Source: Salvelinus alpinus (lineage: Eukaryota > Chordata > Actinopteri > Salmoniformes > Salmonidae). From it: 64,000 bases of DNA. Of this stretch, positions 1-13,000 are shown one piece after another; position 1 is the first letter of the stretch, and the number at the start of each line of letters is the position of its first letter. Below the pieces are notes generated by a model. It ran no database searches. It saw only the letters and a list, made by a program, of their open reading frames with translations, and was not told the DNA's origin. The stretch is taken from positions 64,058,890 through 64,122,889 of the forward strand of contig NC_092093.1 in NCBI RefSeq assembly GCF_045679555.1. Reading direction: 5' to 3'. Position numbers and translations under genes: made by a program.

Positions 1-371
1 ATGTATCAACATTTTTGCTTTTTATAATAAACAATGTCTTTTAAAGGGTAATTAGTTTCTAGGGCACAGCATGTGCTTCAAAACTGTCTAGAATTCATAG
101 AGGCTTTATCTCAATCCATTAAAACATCTGCTTCTCTGGTGCTCCTAAATGTTGTTGTGCTACCCTGGTTGTAGTGCCTTTCTTTGCCGGGAGAGTGAAA
201 GCAAACAAACCACTTGACCCCAAAAAACCTAGGCCCCAGCCATGATGTTCCTTTCAACACTGATTAACACTCCTGTAGAAAGGAACAGCTGTTGTCAATA
301 GATGTTCTTCTTATGTGTAACTGCTTGGTGAGCTTCAGAAATAGGCCATGGGTTTGTATTAAACAGCATCA

Positions 372-505
372 TGTTGATACATCTCTGTAGACTGAGGCTG
401 GTCAGGATCATTAGTGTTGATACGTCTCTGTAGACTGAGGCTGGTCAGGATCATTAGTGTTGATACGTCTCTGTAGACTGAGGCTGGTCAGGATCATTAG
501 TGTTG
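372..505. repeat. 43-bp tandem repeat, 3 copies
   Basis: Three nearly identical 43-bp units beginning TGTTGATAC (372, 415, 458) plus a 5-bp partial copy, in the 3' flank of CCDC191. The rest of 1-816 shows nothing I recognise. Confidence 0.9.
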
Positions 506-816
506 TTGCATTAAGTGAATAACGCAACAAAAACAACTGAAACACAAACCACAGTGCAACTCGCTTATGGTGATATGCTTTTTTATCCTTATTGATGCCT
601 TCAAGCGTCTGTCAAATTACATCAAACTGTGACTTCAATGATACACAAAATAAAACAAATTCAATAACCTGAACATACGCTTCAGTTTTTAACGAGTCAT
701 TGGTGTTACAAAAGTTTTCCAAACGGTCTTCATTAAAAGTTATATCCAGCTTTCTCTGGCCATTAAGGATGACAAACAGCCTGTGTGTGTACTTGTTACA
801 CCAGCAACAAGCCACA

Positions 817-822
817 TTTATT
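817..822 (-). terminator. Polyadenylation signal of CCDC191
   Basis: AATAAA on the minus strand, about 70 nt after the stop codon, followed by a GT-rich stretch (TGTTGCTGGTG). Confidence 0.55.
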
Positions 823-889
823 GGCTCCCATCTGCTGGATTATCGTGTATTGAAGTATTCCGTCTGTCTGCCTGTGTGTGTCCTGTGAG

Positions 890-1058
890 TCACAGCAGGG
901 CTTGTCCCCATTGAAAGTTCAGAGGAGAGGAGCGGAAGTCAGGTAGGACCTCTGCCACTCTGCGTCTCAGCTTCTCCCTCCTGGTTTCCCTCTCTCTCTC
1001 CTCACGCAGCCACCCTGGATACTGTCTCCAGGCCTGGAAACAACTCCGCACCGCTCGC
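890..1058 (-). CDS. ccdc191: CCDC191 exon 17 (terminal, stop codon)
   Basis: Acceptor GTCCGTCCCAG, 169 nt, phase 2 in, ends TGA at 892-890. [19 protein letters not shown] then [13 protein letters not shown], the family C-terminus. Confidence 0.9.
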
Positions 1059-4000
1059 CTGGGACGGACAAGAGAGGAACACACACACGACAGTGAGGGA
1101 ACAGGGAAGCAGACAGAACAAGGCTGAGACGGGGGTAAAGGCTGAGACAGGGCTAAAGGCTGAGACGGGGGTAAGGGCTGAGACGGGCGTAAAGGCTGAG
1201 ACGGGGGTAAAGGCTGAGACGGGGGTAAAGGCTGAGATGGGTAAAGGCTGAGACGGGCGTAAGGGCTGAGACGGGGGTAAAGGCTGAGACGGGGGTAAAG
1301 GCTGAGACGGGGGTAATGGCTGAGACGGGCGTAAAGGCTGAGACGGGGGTAAAGGCTGAGACGGGGGTAAAGGCTGAGACGGGGGTAAAGGCTGAGATGG
1401 GTAAAGGCTGAGACAGGCGTAAGGGCTGAGACGGGGGTAAAGGCTGAGACGGGAGTAAAGGCTGAGACGGGGGTAATGGCTGAGACGGGCGTAAAGGCTG
1501 AGACGGGGGTAAAGGCTGAGACGGGGGTAAAGGCTGAGACGGGAGTAAAGGCTGAGACGGGCGTAAGGGCTGAGACGGGCGTAAGGGCTGAGACGGGCGT
1601 AAAGGCTGAGACGGGGGTAAGGGCTGAGACAGGCGTAAGGGCTGAGACGGGCGTAAAGGCTGAGACGGGCGTAAAGGCTGAGACGGGGGTAAAGGCTGAG
1701 ACGGGCGTAAGGGCTGAGACGGGCGTAAGGGCTGAGACGGGGGTAAGGGCTGAGACGGGCGTAAAGGCTGAGACGGGGGTAAAGGCTGAGACGGGGGTAA
1801 AGGCTGAGACAGGCGTAAGGGCTGAGACAGGGGTAAGGGCTGAGACGGGGGTAAGGGCTGAGACGGGGGTAAAGGCTGAGACGGGGGTAAAGGCTGAGAC
1901 AGGCGTAAGGGCTGAGACGGGCGTAAAGGCTGAGACGGGGGTAAGGGCTGAGACGGGGGTAAGGGCTGAGACAGGCGTAAGGGCTGAGACAGGCGTAAGG
2001 GCTGAGACAGGCGTAAGGGCTGAGACAGGCGTAAAGGCTGAGACAGGCGTAAAGGCTGAGACAGGCGTAAGGGCTGAGACGGGCGTAAAGGCTGAGACGG
2101 GGGTAAAGGCTGAGACGGGCGTAAGGGCTGAGACGGGGGTAAGGGCTGAGACGGGCGTAAAGGCTGAGACGGGCGTAAAGGCTGAGACGGGGGTAAAGGC
2201 TGAGACGGGCGTAAGGGCTGAGACGGGCGTAAGGGCTGAGACGGGCGTAAGGGCTGAGACAAGCGGAAGGCTTCTAGGACAAGTAGAATGCTTCTAGGAC
2301 AGGTAGAATGCTTCTAGGACAGGTAGAATGCTTCTAGGACAGGTGTTATTGGTAAAGGAAGTAAGGCCCAGGTAAACACACCCACCTATCACTGTGTCCC
2401 TGAGCCTGCTGCTCCCGGTCCCACTCCACCATCCTCTCCTGGGTCACGTGATCTAGTAACGCGATCAGAGCCCTCCTCAGAGTGTGCATGCGCCAGAACC
2501 GGTCGGCCCGCCCCTCTAGAACCATGCGGTGGTCCTTCAGCTGAGACAGAACAGGTCAAACAGAATGAGTCAGGTTTGGATACAGTACACATCATGGACA
2601 GACTGTCCATCTCATTGAGCCAAATATACAAAAGACTATCCACCGCAACACTATTAAACTGTAATCAGTATTCAAATGTTTTGTGTGTTGGAAAAAAGAC
2701 AGTGGCCATTTGTATGAGTTTCTACTTGTGCATGTGAGAGTTTGTGTTTGTGTGTACGTGTTCATGCCCTAACCCTTTTCCAGTTGCCCAGGCTCCTCCG
2801 TAGCAGGATGTGTTGATGCAGTTGTTTGGCAGAGGCCCGTTTCTGAGCCAGGGACTCGCCTGTTACCTGCTGCCAGGGCAGGATGCACCGTTTCAGGAGA
2901 GACTGTCTGTGATGAGCCCTGGCCAGCTGGAGGGGAATTAAAATAATACTGTGTACTCATCCACACCTATTCACATGTGTCAGGTAACACACAATGGCAT
3001 GGTATAAAGGGATAAGGCGTCTCCTCGCCATTGAGGCTTACAAGTGGTGAAAATATATTTAAGCAATAAGGCCAGAGGGGGTGTGGTATATGGCCAATAT
3101 GTCAAGGCTAAGGTGTTCTAGGATACAGCCCTTAGCCGTGGTATATTGGCCATATAACACAAACCCCCGAGGTGCCTTATTGCTAATATAAACTATCTAC
3201 CAGCATAATTAGAGCAGTAAAACTAAATGTTTTGTCATACCCCTGGTATACGGTCTGATATACCACGGCTGTCAGCTAATCAGCATTCAGGGCTCGAACC
3301 ACCCAGTATATAATATACATTTGACCCTAGATGCTATACTGCATTCTTTTCAACCTCATGGTCTTTAAAGAAGTTAGGACGTTGACCACTAGTAAATAAA
3401 GATAGTTGTCAAGGAATGCTGTTGGGAGTCAAGGTATGCGGTTGGGAGTCAAGGAATGCTGTTGGGAGTCAAGGTATGCTGTTGGGAGTCAAGGTATGCT
3501 GTTGGGAGTCAAGGTATGCTGTTGGGAGTCAAGGTATGCTGTTGGGAGTCAAGGTATGCTGTTGGGAGTCAAGGAATGCTGTTGGGAGTCAAGGTATGCT
3601 GTTGGGAGTCAAGGTATGCTGTTGGGAGTCAAGGTATGCTGTTGGGATTCAAGGTAAACCAGTAGCAGAATAGAACATGAGATATTGAAGCTGTTCAGTT
3701 GCTCAAGGTTGCATACAGTAGATTGGAACATGCTGCTGAGATGTCACACCATCTATTTTCACTTCTACTTCACTTCCCTGTCCACCAATAATCTGTCCAA
3801 TCTGGTCCTCTCCTGCAACCCCTCTCATCACACTCTCTCTCTTCTTGTAGCCCTCTACTTTAGCCTTTCACTTCCTCTAGCCTATCACATCCTCTCACTT
3901 CCTCTAGCCTATCACATCCTCTCACTTCCTCTAGCGCCCCTCTCCTCCTCTAGCGCCTCTCTCCTCCTCTTGCCTTTCACTTCCTCTCTCCAGCCTCTAG

Positions 4001-7000
4001 TCTCTCTCCTCATTTAGCCTCGCTCTCTCTCTAGCCTCTCACTTCCTCTCCTCCTCTAGCCTCTCACTTCCTCTAGCCTCTCACTTCCTCTCTCCTCCTC
4101 TTGCATCTCACTTCCTATAGCCTCTCACTTCCTCTCCCCCCTTCAGCCTCACTTCCTCTAGCCTCTCACTTCCTCTAGCCCCTCACTTCTTCTACTCCAG
4201 CCTCACTTCCTCTCTCCTCTTCTAGCCTCTAATTTCCACTCTCCTCCTCTAGCCTCTCTCTCTCCCCCTTCAGACTCACCTCCTCTTGCCTCTCACCTCC
4301 TCTAGCCTCTCACTTCCTCTCTGCCTCTCCTCTAGCCTCTCACTTCCTCTCCTCCTCTAGCCTCTCACTTCCTCTCCTCCTCTCTCCCTCTCCTCTAGCC
4401 TCTCACTTCCTCTCTCCCTCTCCTCTAGCCTCTCACTTCCTCTCTGCCTCTCCTCTAGCATCTCACTTCCTCTCTCCTCCTCTAGCCTCTCACTTCCTCT
4501 CTCCTCTAGCCTCTCACTTCCTCTCTCCTCCTCTAGCCTCTCACTTCCTCTCTCCTCCTCTAGCCTCTCACTTCCTCTCTGCCTCTCCTCTAGCATCTCA
4601 CTTCCTCTCTCCTCCTCTAGCCTCTCACTTCCTCTCTGCCTCTCCTCTAGCATCTCACTTCCTCTCTCCTCCTCTAGCCTCTCACTTTCTCTCTCCTCCT
4701 CTAGCCTCTCACTCCATCTCTCCTCCTCTAGCCTCTCTTTCTCTAGCATCGTTCCATGTCTCTGCCAGTACAATTTGTCCCGCGGGTTCTAACAGACAGG
4801 TGGTCAAGCAGGTGCTCATACCAACAGCATCCTGTAAACATCATTACAGCTCTGACCGTGATGTCTGGGATTAGGGTGTGTGTCTAGGTGTTTGTGTGCT
4901 CGGTTTACGCTTTAGATACAGAGTGTGTGTGTGTGTGTGTCATATTTCCATTGGGAATTATGAGGGTGTTGGTTGGTAACTGAGTAAGATGACACCTTAA
5001 AACATGTAGTTGTTTGAGGGAAAGAGTATTTTCCTTCTGTCTGTGTATTTGAGTGTAGCTGTGAATACATTAGTTCTGCTGTGTATGATTGGCTGTGTGA
5101 CTCTACAGGAGAGAGTGTGAGTGTTGACAGTCTCTCTGTGCAGACTCTGATTGGCCAAGGCTGATGGCACTGGTGATTACCTGAGTGTTGGCTTGGCTCA
5201 TGGCGACTCTGCGTTTCCATGGCGCCAGGCCTCGCCGTAGTAACAGAGTTTTATGGTAGTGTTGCTGGGCCTGGGTCTGGAGCTGCTGCTCTCGCTCAAA
5301 CCTCCTCTGGTTCCCCTGCTCCCTCTGAATACATACACATAGTTATAGACACACACACACAACTTGTATTTATTGTTTTAATCTATAGCTATTGTTTTAT
5401 GTTTGGACTTCAGCTGTTCTAAGATCAGAGCTAGGAGCCACATTTCAAAAGCTTCTCCCGTCTAAATGAGATCTGACCACCATGCCTTGACAGTGCGATG
5501 TAAGGAGAACATTATCACCCACGGCATTGAACAACCATTGCATCATTGCTTTGAACAGCTGCCATCAAAACATCACTTGTACAGATGTAAGAGAGTCTAT
5601 TTTGTGAAATTCCAACTGCAATAAACCTGGACAGGAAAGAATGGACAATGTGTATACGGTATGTATATTACATATATAATTCTGTTTTGTATAGGTGTTG
5701 ATGACATCTATTTTTCTGTATGGTCCCTGTGATGGAAATCTGGGTCCGTGGGTATCAAGTGTCAGAGTAGGAGGGGTGATCTAGGATCAGCTTCCCCCTG
5801 TCCGTGTAATCATATTAACTGATCCCATGTCAGCACTCCTACTCTAAAATGCTTAATACATATGGCCCCTGAAGTCCTAAATATACACTCTTAGTGAACT
5901 GACAGATTTTCTTTCAAATATGAAATGAAAGTTGTCCCCAGGACAGTTTTCCTGTAAACATTGCATCACCTCTCTCTCTTGTCTCTTCTCCTCCCTTCTC
6001 CTTTCAGCTGCTCTACGTTTCTGTTCCTCCTCCTCCCTCTGCCTCTCCTCCTCTGCTGCTTTCAGCTGGGCCTGAGAAAATAAAAAAGTTTCTTGATTTA
6101 ATGCCTGCACACTATCACACTTCCCCAAACTCGCTTCATTCTGCAAACACATTTTAATTGTACCCAATAACTTCATACAAAGTTGAATAGCCTCTCTAAT
6201 TCCCCCCGTCTGAAGACCTATACATCTTTTTGAACACCAAACTATTCCACATCCCCCACTGGCCTAAACACTCCATTCCTCACTATTCTCTCCTCTTCCT
6301 TCTTTGTCTTCAGCTCCTCCACCTCCCTCCTGCGCTCCGCTCGCTGACGAGCACGTTCCTCCATGGCTATTGAAGGGGGAGTGAGAACGAGGAAGGGAGA
6401 TAAACAGAAAAAAAACTAGGTACTAGGTACTTACATTTTGGTGTTGTTCTGTGTCAAAATAGAATGTTCTAAAGTATTGTGTGTGCGTTTGTCAGTATGT
6501 ATCTGTGTGTATCCGCAGGCCCTCTCCACCTTTCTCAAATCCCCCCTTCCTATTCCTCCCACGTAGAGGAAATTTTAGCCAAACATAGTTTAATTGAGTG
6601 AAACTGTATTCCTCCATGTAAGCTACCGTAGCTATGGCTCTGTACAACTACGGCTCTGTAGGGGAGAGTGGGGTAAGTTGAGCCATTTTTTACATTCAGC
6701 ATCACTCTGTCAAGGGAAATACAGTATCTACATATTTCAGGACGTTGTGTATCCCTGTAAATAATCTGAATTCATGTCAACTTACCCCGTACTGGATGAA
6801 ATATTACCAGTACCTTTTTAAAACCATGTCTATCTTTATTTCCCAAACACAATTCAACAGTGAATCACTTTTTTGTCTTGTAATAATTTAAAGCATTTTT
6901 TAACACAGGCTTTTAACACCTAACAAACACTTTGAACTTAAAAAAAACACTTTTAACATAGGCCAGGCCCTGATGTTACCTCATATTCCAGCGATAATGC

Positions 7001-10000
7001 CTTCAATTTTCTCATCTTGCCATTGGCTCAAGTTACCCCAAGGCAAACAGTTTTACTATATTAGCCCACACAGCTACAATGATGCATTTTCATGCTAGGT
7101 TTAGGACCCAATATTGAAGCTCATAGAAACCCCAACTGATGTATAGAACAATCTTAAAATGACGTACTTTGGTTTAGATACAAGCATCATGAAACCTCTA
7201 ACACAATACATTAATTTGACTTGGTGAAAATCTGTTTTTTGTACATAACTTGCTTAGCACTTTTTCCATGTGGTTTCTTCCAGACTATATGATATAGTTG
7301 GTAAATGTTTTAATTGTGGTATAATTTTCAAAAAACAAGGGTGGCTAACCTTACCCCACTCTCCCCTACAATCGACTCACAGCAATGAAATTAATTTTCT
7401 ACTCTTTTCTATTATACTTCATAACAAGACCATTGTGAGATCAACCATCTGGAATGGATGTCTATGTGTGTGTGGTTTAGCTCGTGGAGGTGAATGTGTT
7501 GACTGACCCATGACAGTGGGATGACAACATGGCAGACGGACGGCTAGTTTCCTGGAGGCCGAGGAGCGGCCATCGTTCCCCTGAGAGACACTCCCAGCCC
7601 TGGAACACAGAACATCACATCAATTTTTACCCCTTTTTCCCCCAATTTCATGGTATCCAATTGGTAGTTACAGTCTTGTCTCATCGCTGCAACTCCCGTA
7701 CGAACTCGGGAGAGGCGAAGGTCGAGAGTCCCCCAAAACACAACCCAACCAAGCCCCACTGCTTCATGACATTGTGTCACTTAACCCGGAAGCCAGCCGC
7801 ACCAATGTGTCGGAGGAAACACTGTACACCTGGCAACCGTGTCAGCGTGCACTGCGCCCGGCCCGCCACAGGAGTTGCTAATGCGCGATGGGACAAGCAC
7901 ATCCCTTCCCTAACCCGGACGACAATGGGCCAATACCCATGGGTCTCCCGGTTGCGGCCGGCTGCAAAAGAGCCTGGAATCGAACCCAGAATCTCTAGTG
8001 GCACAGCTGGCCAGTCCCTCCAGGACTCTGCGATCGCATAATTCAATGCAAAAATCAACCAATCAGCGCATATTATGCAAGAGCTCGCAATTTTGACCAA
8101 TTCCCACACTTTTAGGGCATAAAAAGGTCCAATCAAAAGCGGGTTCGTAATTTTGACCAAATACTGCACTGTTACCGTGGAAAATGGCCCAATCCAACCA
8201 CACGTCAACAAAGTTTTTTCCCCCTGGCCTGTCAGCGTATTCACGTGCGAAGATGACGGCTGATTGTTGATGGCTGAAAGGCAATACAATGAACAGAAAT
8301 CAATCTCATTTGCCATCAAAAAACAGCTAACGACCGTGCAAAACAATTTCCAAATGTTTTTGGAAACAAGAGGAAGTCGACAATCAAATCAGCAAAGCAT
8401 ATGAGAATGTCAGAACAGTTCCCACAGCAGCGGCAGATCACCATGACTGAAGTGGGAGCAGGGAAGACTGTGGGAAGCGCTGAAAGAATCAAGGTGAGTG
8501 CAGCGGCAGATCACCATGACTGAAGTGGTAGCAGGGAAGACTGTGGGAAGCGCTGAAAGAATCAAGGTGAGTGGCGTTTTACTCTGCTAACCTTGGCTTT
8601 AGTAGGGTGGTCGTCACTCTGCTCTCCCCAGTCCGTCTATGGAGAGCGCTGCTCAAAGCACTGAGTGCAATTTGTCAGCATTGCCGTTTTAAACTCTGTA
8701 AAACTTAATACGGATCACGAAAGTGCAATCTTTATGGATTTTTTTAGAAATGGAATAATAATCAACCACAACTCTATTTTTACGTGTTCTGTTCTTTATC
8801 TCCCTTATGACCTTTCAGAAAAAAATCACATCAAGAATCGAAGACAACTTATTAGAAAGAAATATCGATCCTCAAATTGAAAGTGATTGATCAGCTTTGA
8901 ATCTATTTGTTTTTTTAAGAGGGAGAGAGAGTAGGAATGGGAGGTGCATCTCTGTTGATAGCAAGCCCCAAGCCTGATGGAGAGGAGAGGTGTGTGTGAG
9001 TGAATGTGTGAGTGGATTATGACAGAGCTGTTTGTTCAGGAAAATAAACAAAATTGAGCACTTTAGATGTTTAATTGTTTTTGTATTATGTATTCTGCTT
9101 AAAATCATCCTAAAACTGAGCACATATGACTTATTGCTTTATATGAAATTAACGTGAAAAAAACATTGCAAAATGTGTCACAGAATTTCAGAAAAGCTGC
9201 CACAAAAGTCAAGCATTTGTGGCCACAGAAATCACACAAAAATTAAACGAAATCCGATGCAGTGCCTTAGACCACTGTGCCACTCGGGAGGCCCAGCAGA
9301 AACACACATCATTAGATATTCACTCTCTAATATAGATCTACTCAATTCCCAACTTCCCAGACTGAATTGTTTTTGTTTGAAGGGAGAGTACAAGAAGAGG
9401 ATCTCAGTAGTGATAAACGGATCAACTTCTAATGAGTGAATCCTTCAGCAGACACATTGTCACACCTGGAATAATATGCAGGGAGAAGAACCCTTTTATT
9501 ATCATAGTACATTTTAAATTAGCCTGGGTTTTATTCTGAGGGAGGTGTGATACGTCATTTCCCGGTCACAACTTGTGGACTTGTTTACGTGCTGCTGTGC
9601 GGTTTGTTGCTAACGTTACTTTGCTACCTGCCAACTTTACGGTTTTTACTTTATAATTACCGTTTTATATATTTTTTAATTCCCCTTGCTTGACTTTCTT
9701 CATTCAACTTTTTCACCCTGGACGCTTTATCTGGACATGGTTCTACGAGCCGAAGCTAAGTAATAACATTAACATTGCCTTCTAATTGCAGTCACTGTAC
9801 TCATAATATACAGGAGAACGACCGCCTTATGGTGAGGATAGCCGTGCTGCAAGCCCAGCTTCAGACGCAATCGTTAGGCAAGGGTAATTTAAGTGTAGGA
9901 CATGATGAAACCGCGTCTGTGCCACCAGTAAGTACAGATAGTAGTATAAATCCCCTCACACAGTCCCCGCAGCCGGACAATTTTCTCATGGCTTCTGGAA

Positions 10001-13000
10001 GGAAATGCTGTGGTAATGTTCAACCGGTGTCGCTCATTCAGCCGACAAACTTCCAACCGGTTCTCCCCATTAAGCAACGAGTCAGAGTCAGAGGCCGAGC
10101 CTTCTCTGGTCTCTCCTCCACCCGTTACGGGGTATGAGACGCCGAAGCCTCCCACCATTAGCGCTGACAAATTGAAAACCCTAGTCATTGATGACACCAT
10201 TACCCGCAGTATTAGACTTAAGAATTGTTATCCAGCGATCAAACACTGTTTACCAGGGGGCAGGTCTACCGACATTAACTTCTTTGGGGTAGGGGGCAGT
10301 ATTTTCACGTCCGGATCAAAAGCATGCCCATGGTAAACGGCCTGCTACAAAGCCATAAAAGCTAGAATATGCATATTATTAGTAGATTTGGATAGAAAAC
10401 ACTCTGAGGTTTCTAAAACTGTTTGAATGATGTCTGTGAGTATAACAGAACTCATCAGGCAGGCAAAAACCTGAGAAAAAAATCCAACCCGGAAGTGGGA
10501 AATCTGAGGTTGGTCGATTTTCAACTCAGCTTCTATTGAAGATACAGTGGGATATTGATAATGTTGCACTTCCCAAGGCTTCCACTAGATGTTAACAGTC
10601 GTTAGAACCTTGTCTGATGCCTCTACTGTTTAGTGGGGCCGAAGGAGAAGGAGAGAGGATTGAGTCAGGTCTGCCATGAGGTGACCATGCGCGTTCATGT
10701 GAGAGCGAGGTCTGTTCCATCGCAATTCTGAAGACACAGGAATACTCCGGTTGGAACATTATTGAAGAATTATGTTGAAAACATCCTAAAGATTGATTCA
10801 ATACTTCGTTTGTCATGTTTTTACGGACTGTAATATAAATTTTTTAACTTTTCGTCCATACTTTCCGCTGGATTTGCCCGCGCGTCGTGAGTTTGGAAAG
10901 TGTACTGAACGCTAGAACAACAAGGAGGAATTTGGACATAAATGATGGACATTATCGAACAAAACAAACATTTATTGTGGAACTGGGATTCCTGGGGGTG
11001 CATTCTGATGAAGATCAAAGGTAAGTGAATGTTTATAATGTTACTTCTGACTTCTGTTGACTGCATAATATGGTGGCTATATTTGTGTCTTGATTGGGCT
11101 CTGAGCGCCGACTCAGATTATTGCATGGTTTGCTTTTTTTGTAAAGCTTTTTTGAAATCTGACACAGCGGTTGCATTAAGGAGAAGTGCATCTAAAATTC
11201 CATGCATAACAGTTGTATCTTTTAGCAATGTTAATTATGAGTATTCCTGTAAATTGATGTGGCTCTCTGCAAAATCAAAGGATGTTTTGTGACTTCTGAA
11301 CGTAAGGCGCCAATGTAAACTCAGATTTTTGTATATAAATATGAACTTTACCGAACAAAACATACATGTATTGTGTAACATGAAGTCCTATGAGTGTCAT
11401 CTGATGAAGATCATCAAAGGTTAGTGATTCATTTTATCTATATTTCTGCTTTTTGTGAATCCTCTCTTTGGCTGGAAAAATGGCTGTGTTATTCTGTGAA
11501 TAGGCACTCACCTAACATAATCGTTTGGTTTGCTTTCGTCGTAAAGCCTTTTTGAAATCGGACACTGTGGCTGGATTTACACACAATGGATTTACAACAA
11601 GTGTATCTTGAAAATGGTGTAAAATACATGTATGTTTGAGGAATTTTAATTGTGGGATTTCTGTTGTTTTGAATTTGGCGCCCTGCAGTTTCACTGGCTG
11701 TTGAAGAGGTGGGACGCTACCGTCTCACGTACCCTAGAGAGGTTTTTAAGGCTAATCTGAAGATGGTGCTGGCTAAAGCTAAAACTGGCGAGTGTAGAAT
11801 ATATAGGAATATTGTTATCCACATCGGCACCAACGATGTTAGAATGAAACCCTCTTTCTCTTGGTCCCCTTCTGGGACTCATCCGCAAACAGGACCAAGC
11901 CTGGCCTGCTGAGGAGTGACGGACTCCATCCTAGCTGGAGGGGTGCTCTCATCTATGAACATAGACAGGGCTCTAACTCCTCTAGCTCCACAATGAGATA
12001 GCCAGCCTGCCAGCTTAGTGGAGTCTGCCACTAGCACAGTCAGTGTAGTCAGCTCAGCTATCCCCATGGAGACCGTGTCTGTGCCTCGATCTAGGTTGAG
12101 CAAAACATGGCGATGTTCACCTTAGCAATCTCACTGGAATAAAGACCTCCATTCCTGTCATTACTGAAAAATATTGTGATATCTCACATCTCAAAATAGG
12201 GCTACTTAAATGTTAGATACCTCACTTCAAAGGCAGTTATAGTCAATGAACTAATCACTGATCATAATCTTGATGAAATTGGCCTGACTGAAACATGGCT
12301 TAAGCCTGATGAATTTACTGTGTTAAATGAGGCCTCTCCTCCTGGTTACACTAGTGACCATATCCCCGCGCATCCAGCAAAGGTGGAGGTGTTGCTAACA
12401 TTTACGATAGCAAATTTTAACTTACAAAACCCCCCCCAAAAAACTGCGTTTTCATCTTTTGAGCTTCTAGTCATGAACTCTTATGCAGCCTACTCAATCA
12501 CTTTTTATAGCTACTGTTTACATGCCTCCTTGACCGTATACAGCGTTCCTCACGGAGTTCCCTGAATTCCGATCGGACCTTGTAGTCATGGCAGATAATA
12601 TTCACATTTTTGGTGACTTTAATATTCACATGGAAAAGTCCACAGACCCACTCCAAAAGGATTTCGGAGCCATCATCGACTCAGTGGGTTGTCCAACCTG
12701 TCTCCGGACCTACTCACTGCCACAATCATACTCTGAACAACCCAAAGATTCCTAGATGTCCTTCCAGACTCCCTCCACCTACCCAAGGACTTCAGAGTAC
12801 AAAAATCAGTTAACCACCTAACTGAGGAACTAAATTTAACATTGCGTAATACCCAAAATGCAGCCGCACCCCTAAAAACATTTGTCATATACAGAAAATA
12901 CCCGAGCCCTGAAGCAAGCTTCTAGAAAATTGGAACGGAAATGGCGCTACACCAAACTGGAAGTCTTCCGACTAGCTTGGAAAGACAGTACCGTGCAGTA

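Noticed and set aside
1153..2297. Long open frames on both strands (AETGVK and QPLRPS repeats)
   Set aside because: They follow from an 18-bp tandem unit that lacks stops; they lie inside a CCDC191 intron and have no other protein character.
3406..3673. CRISPR-like array at the 20-bp repeats
   Set aside because: Direct tandem repeats without unique spacers in a vertebrate genome; a minisatellite.
4357..4788. Candidate exon beginning [19 protein letters not shown] with a plausible acceptor at 4789
   Set aside because: Exon 14 joins exon 15 directly in phase and in the order expected for the family; this frame runs into the polypurine array.
5219..5422. Plus-strand ORF of 67 residues over exon 14
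   Set aside because: Antisense to a clearly coding CCDC191 exon and without other support.
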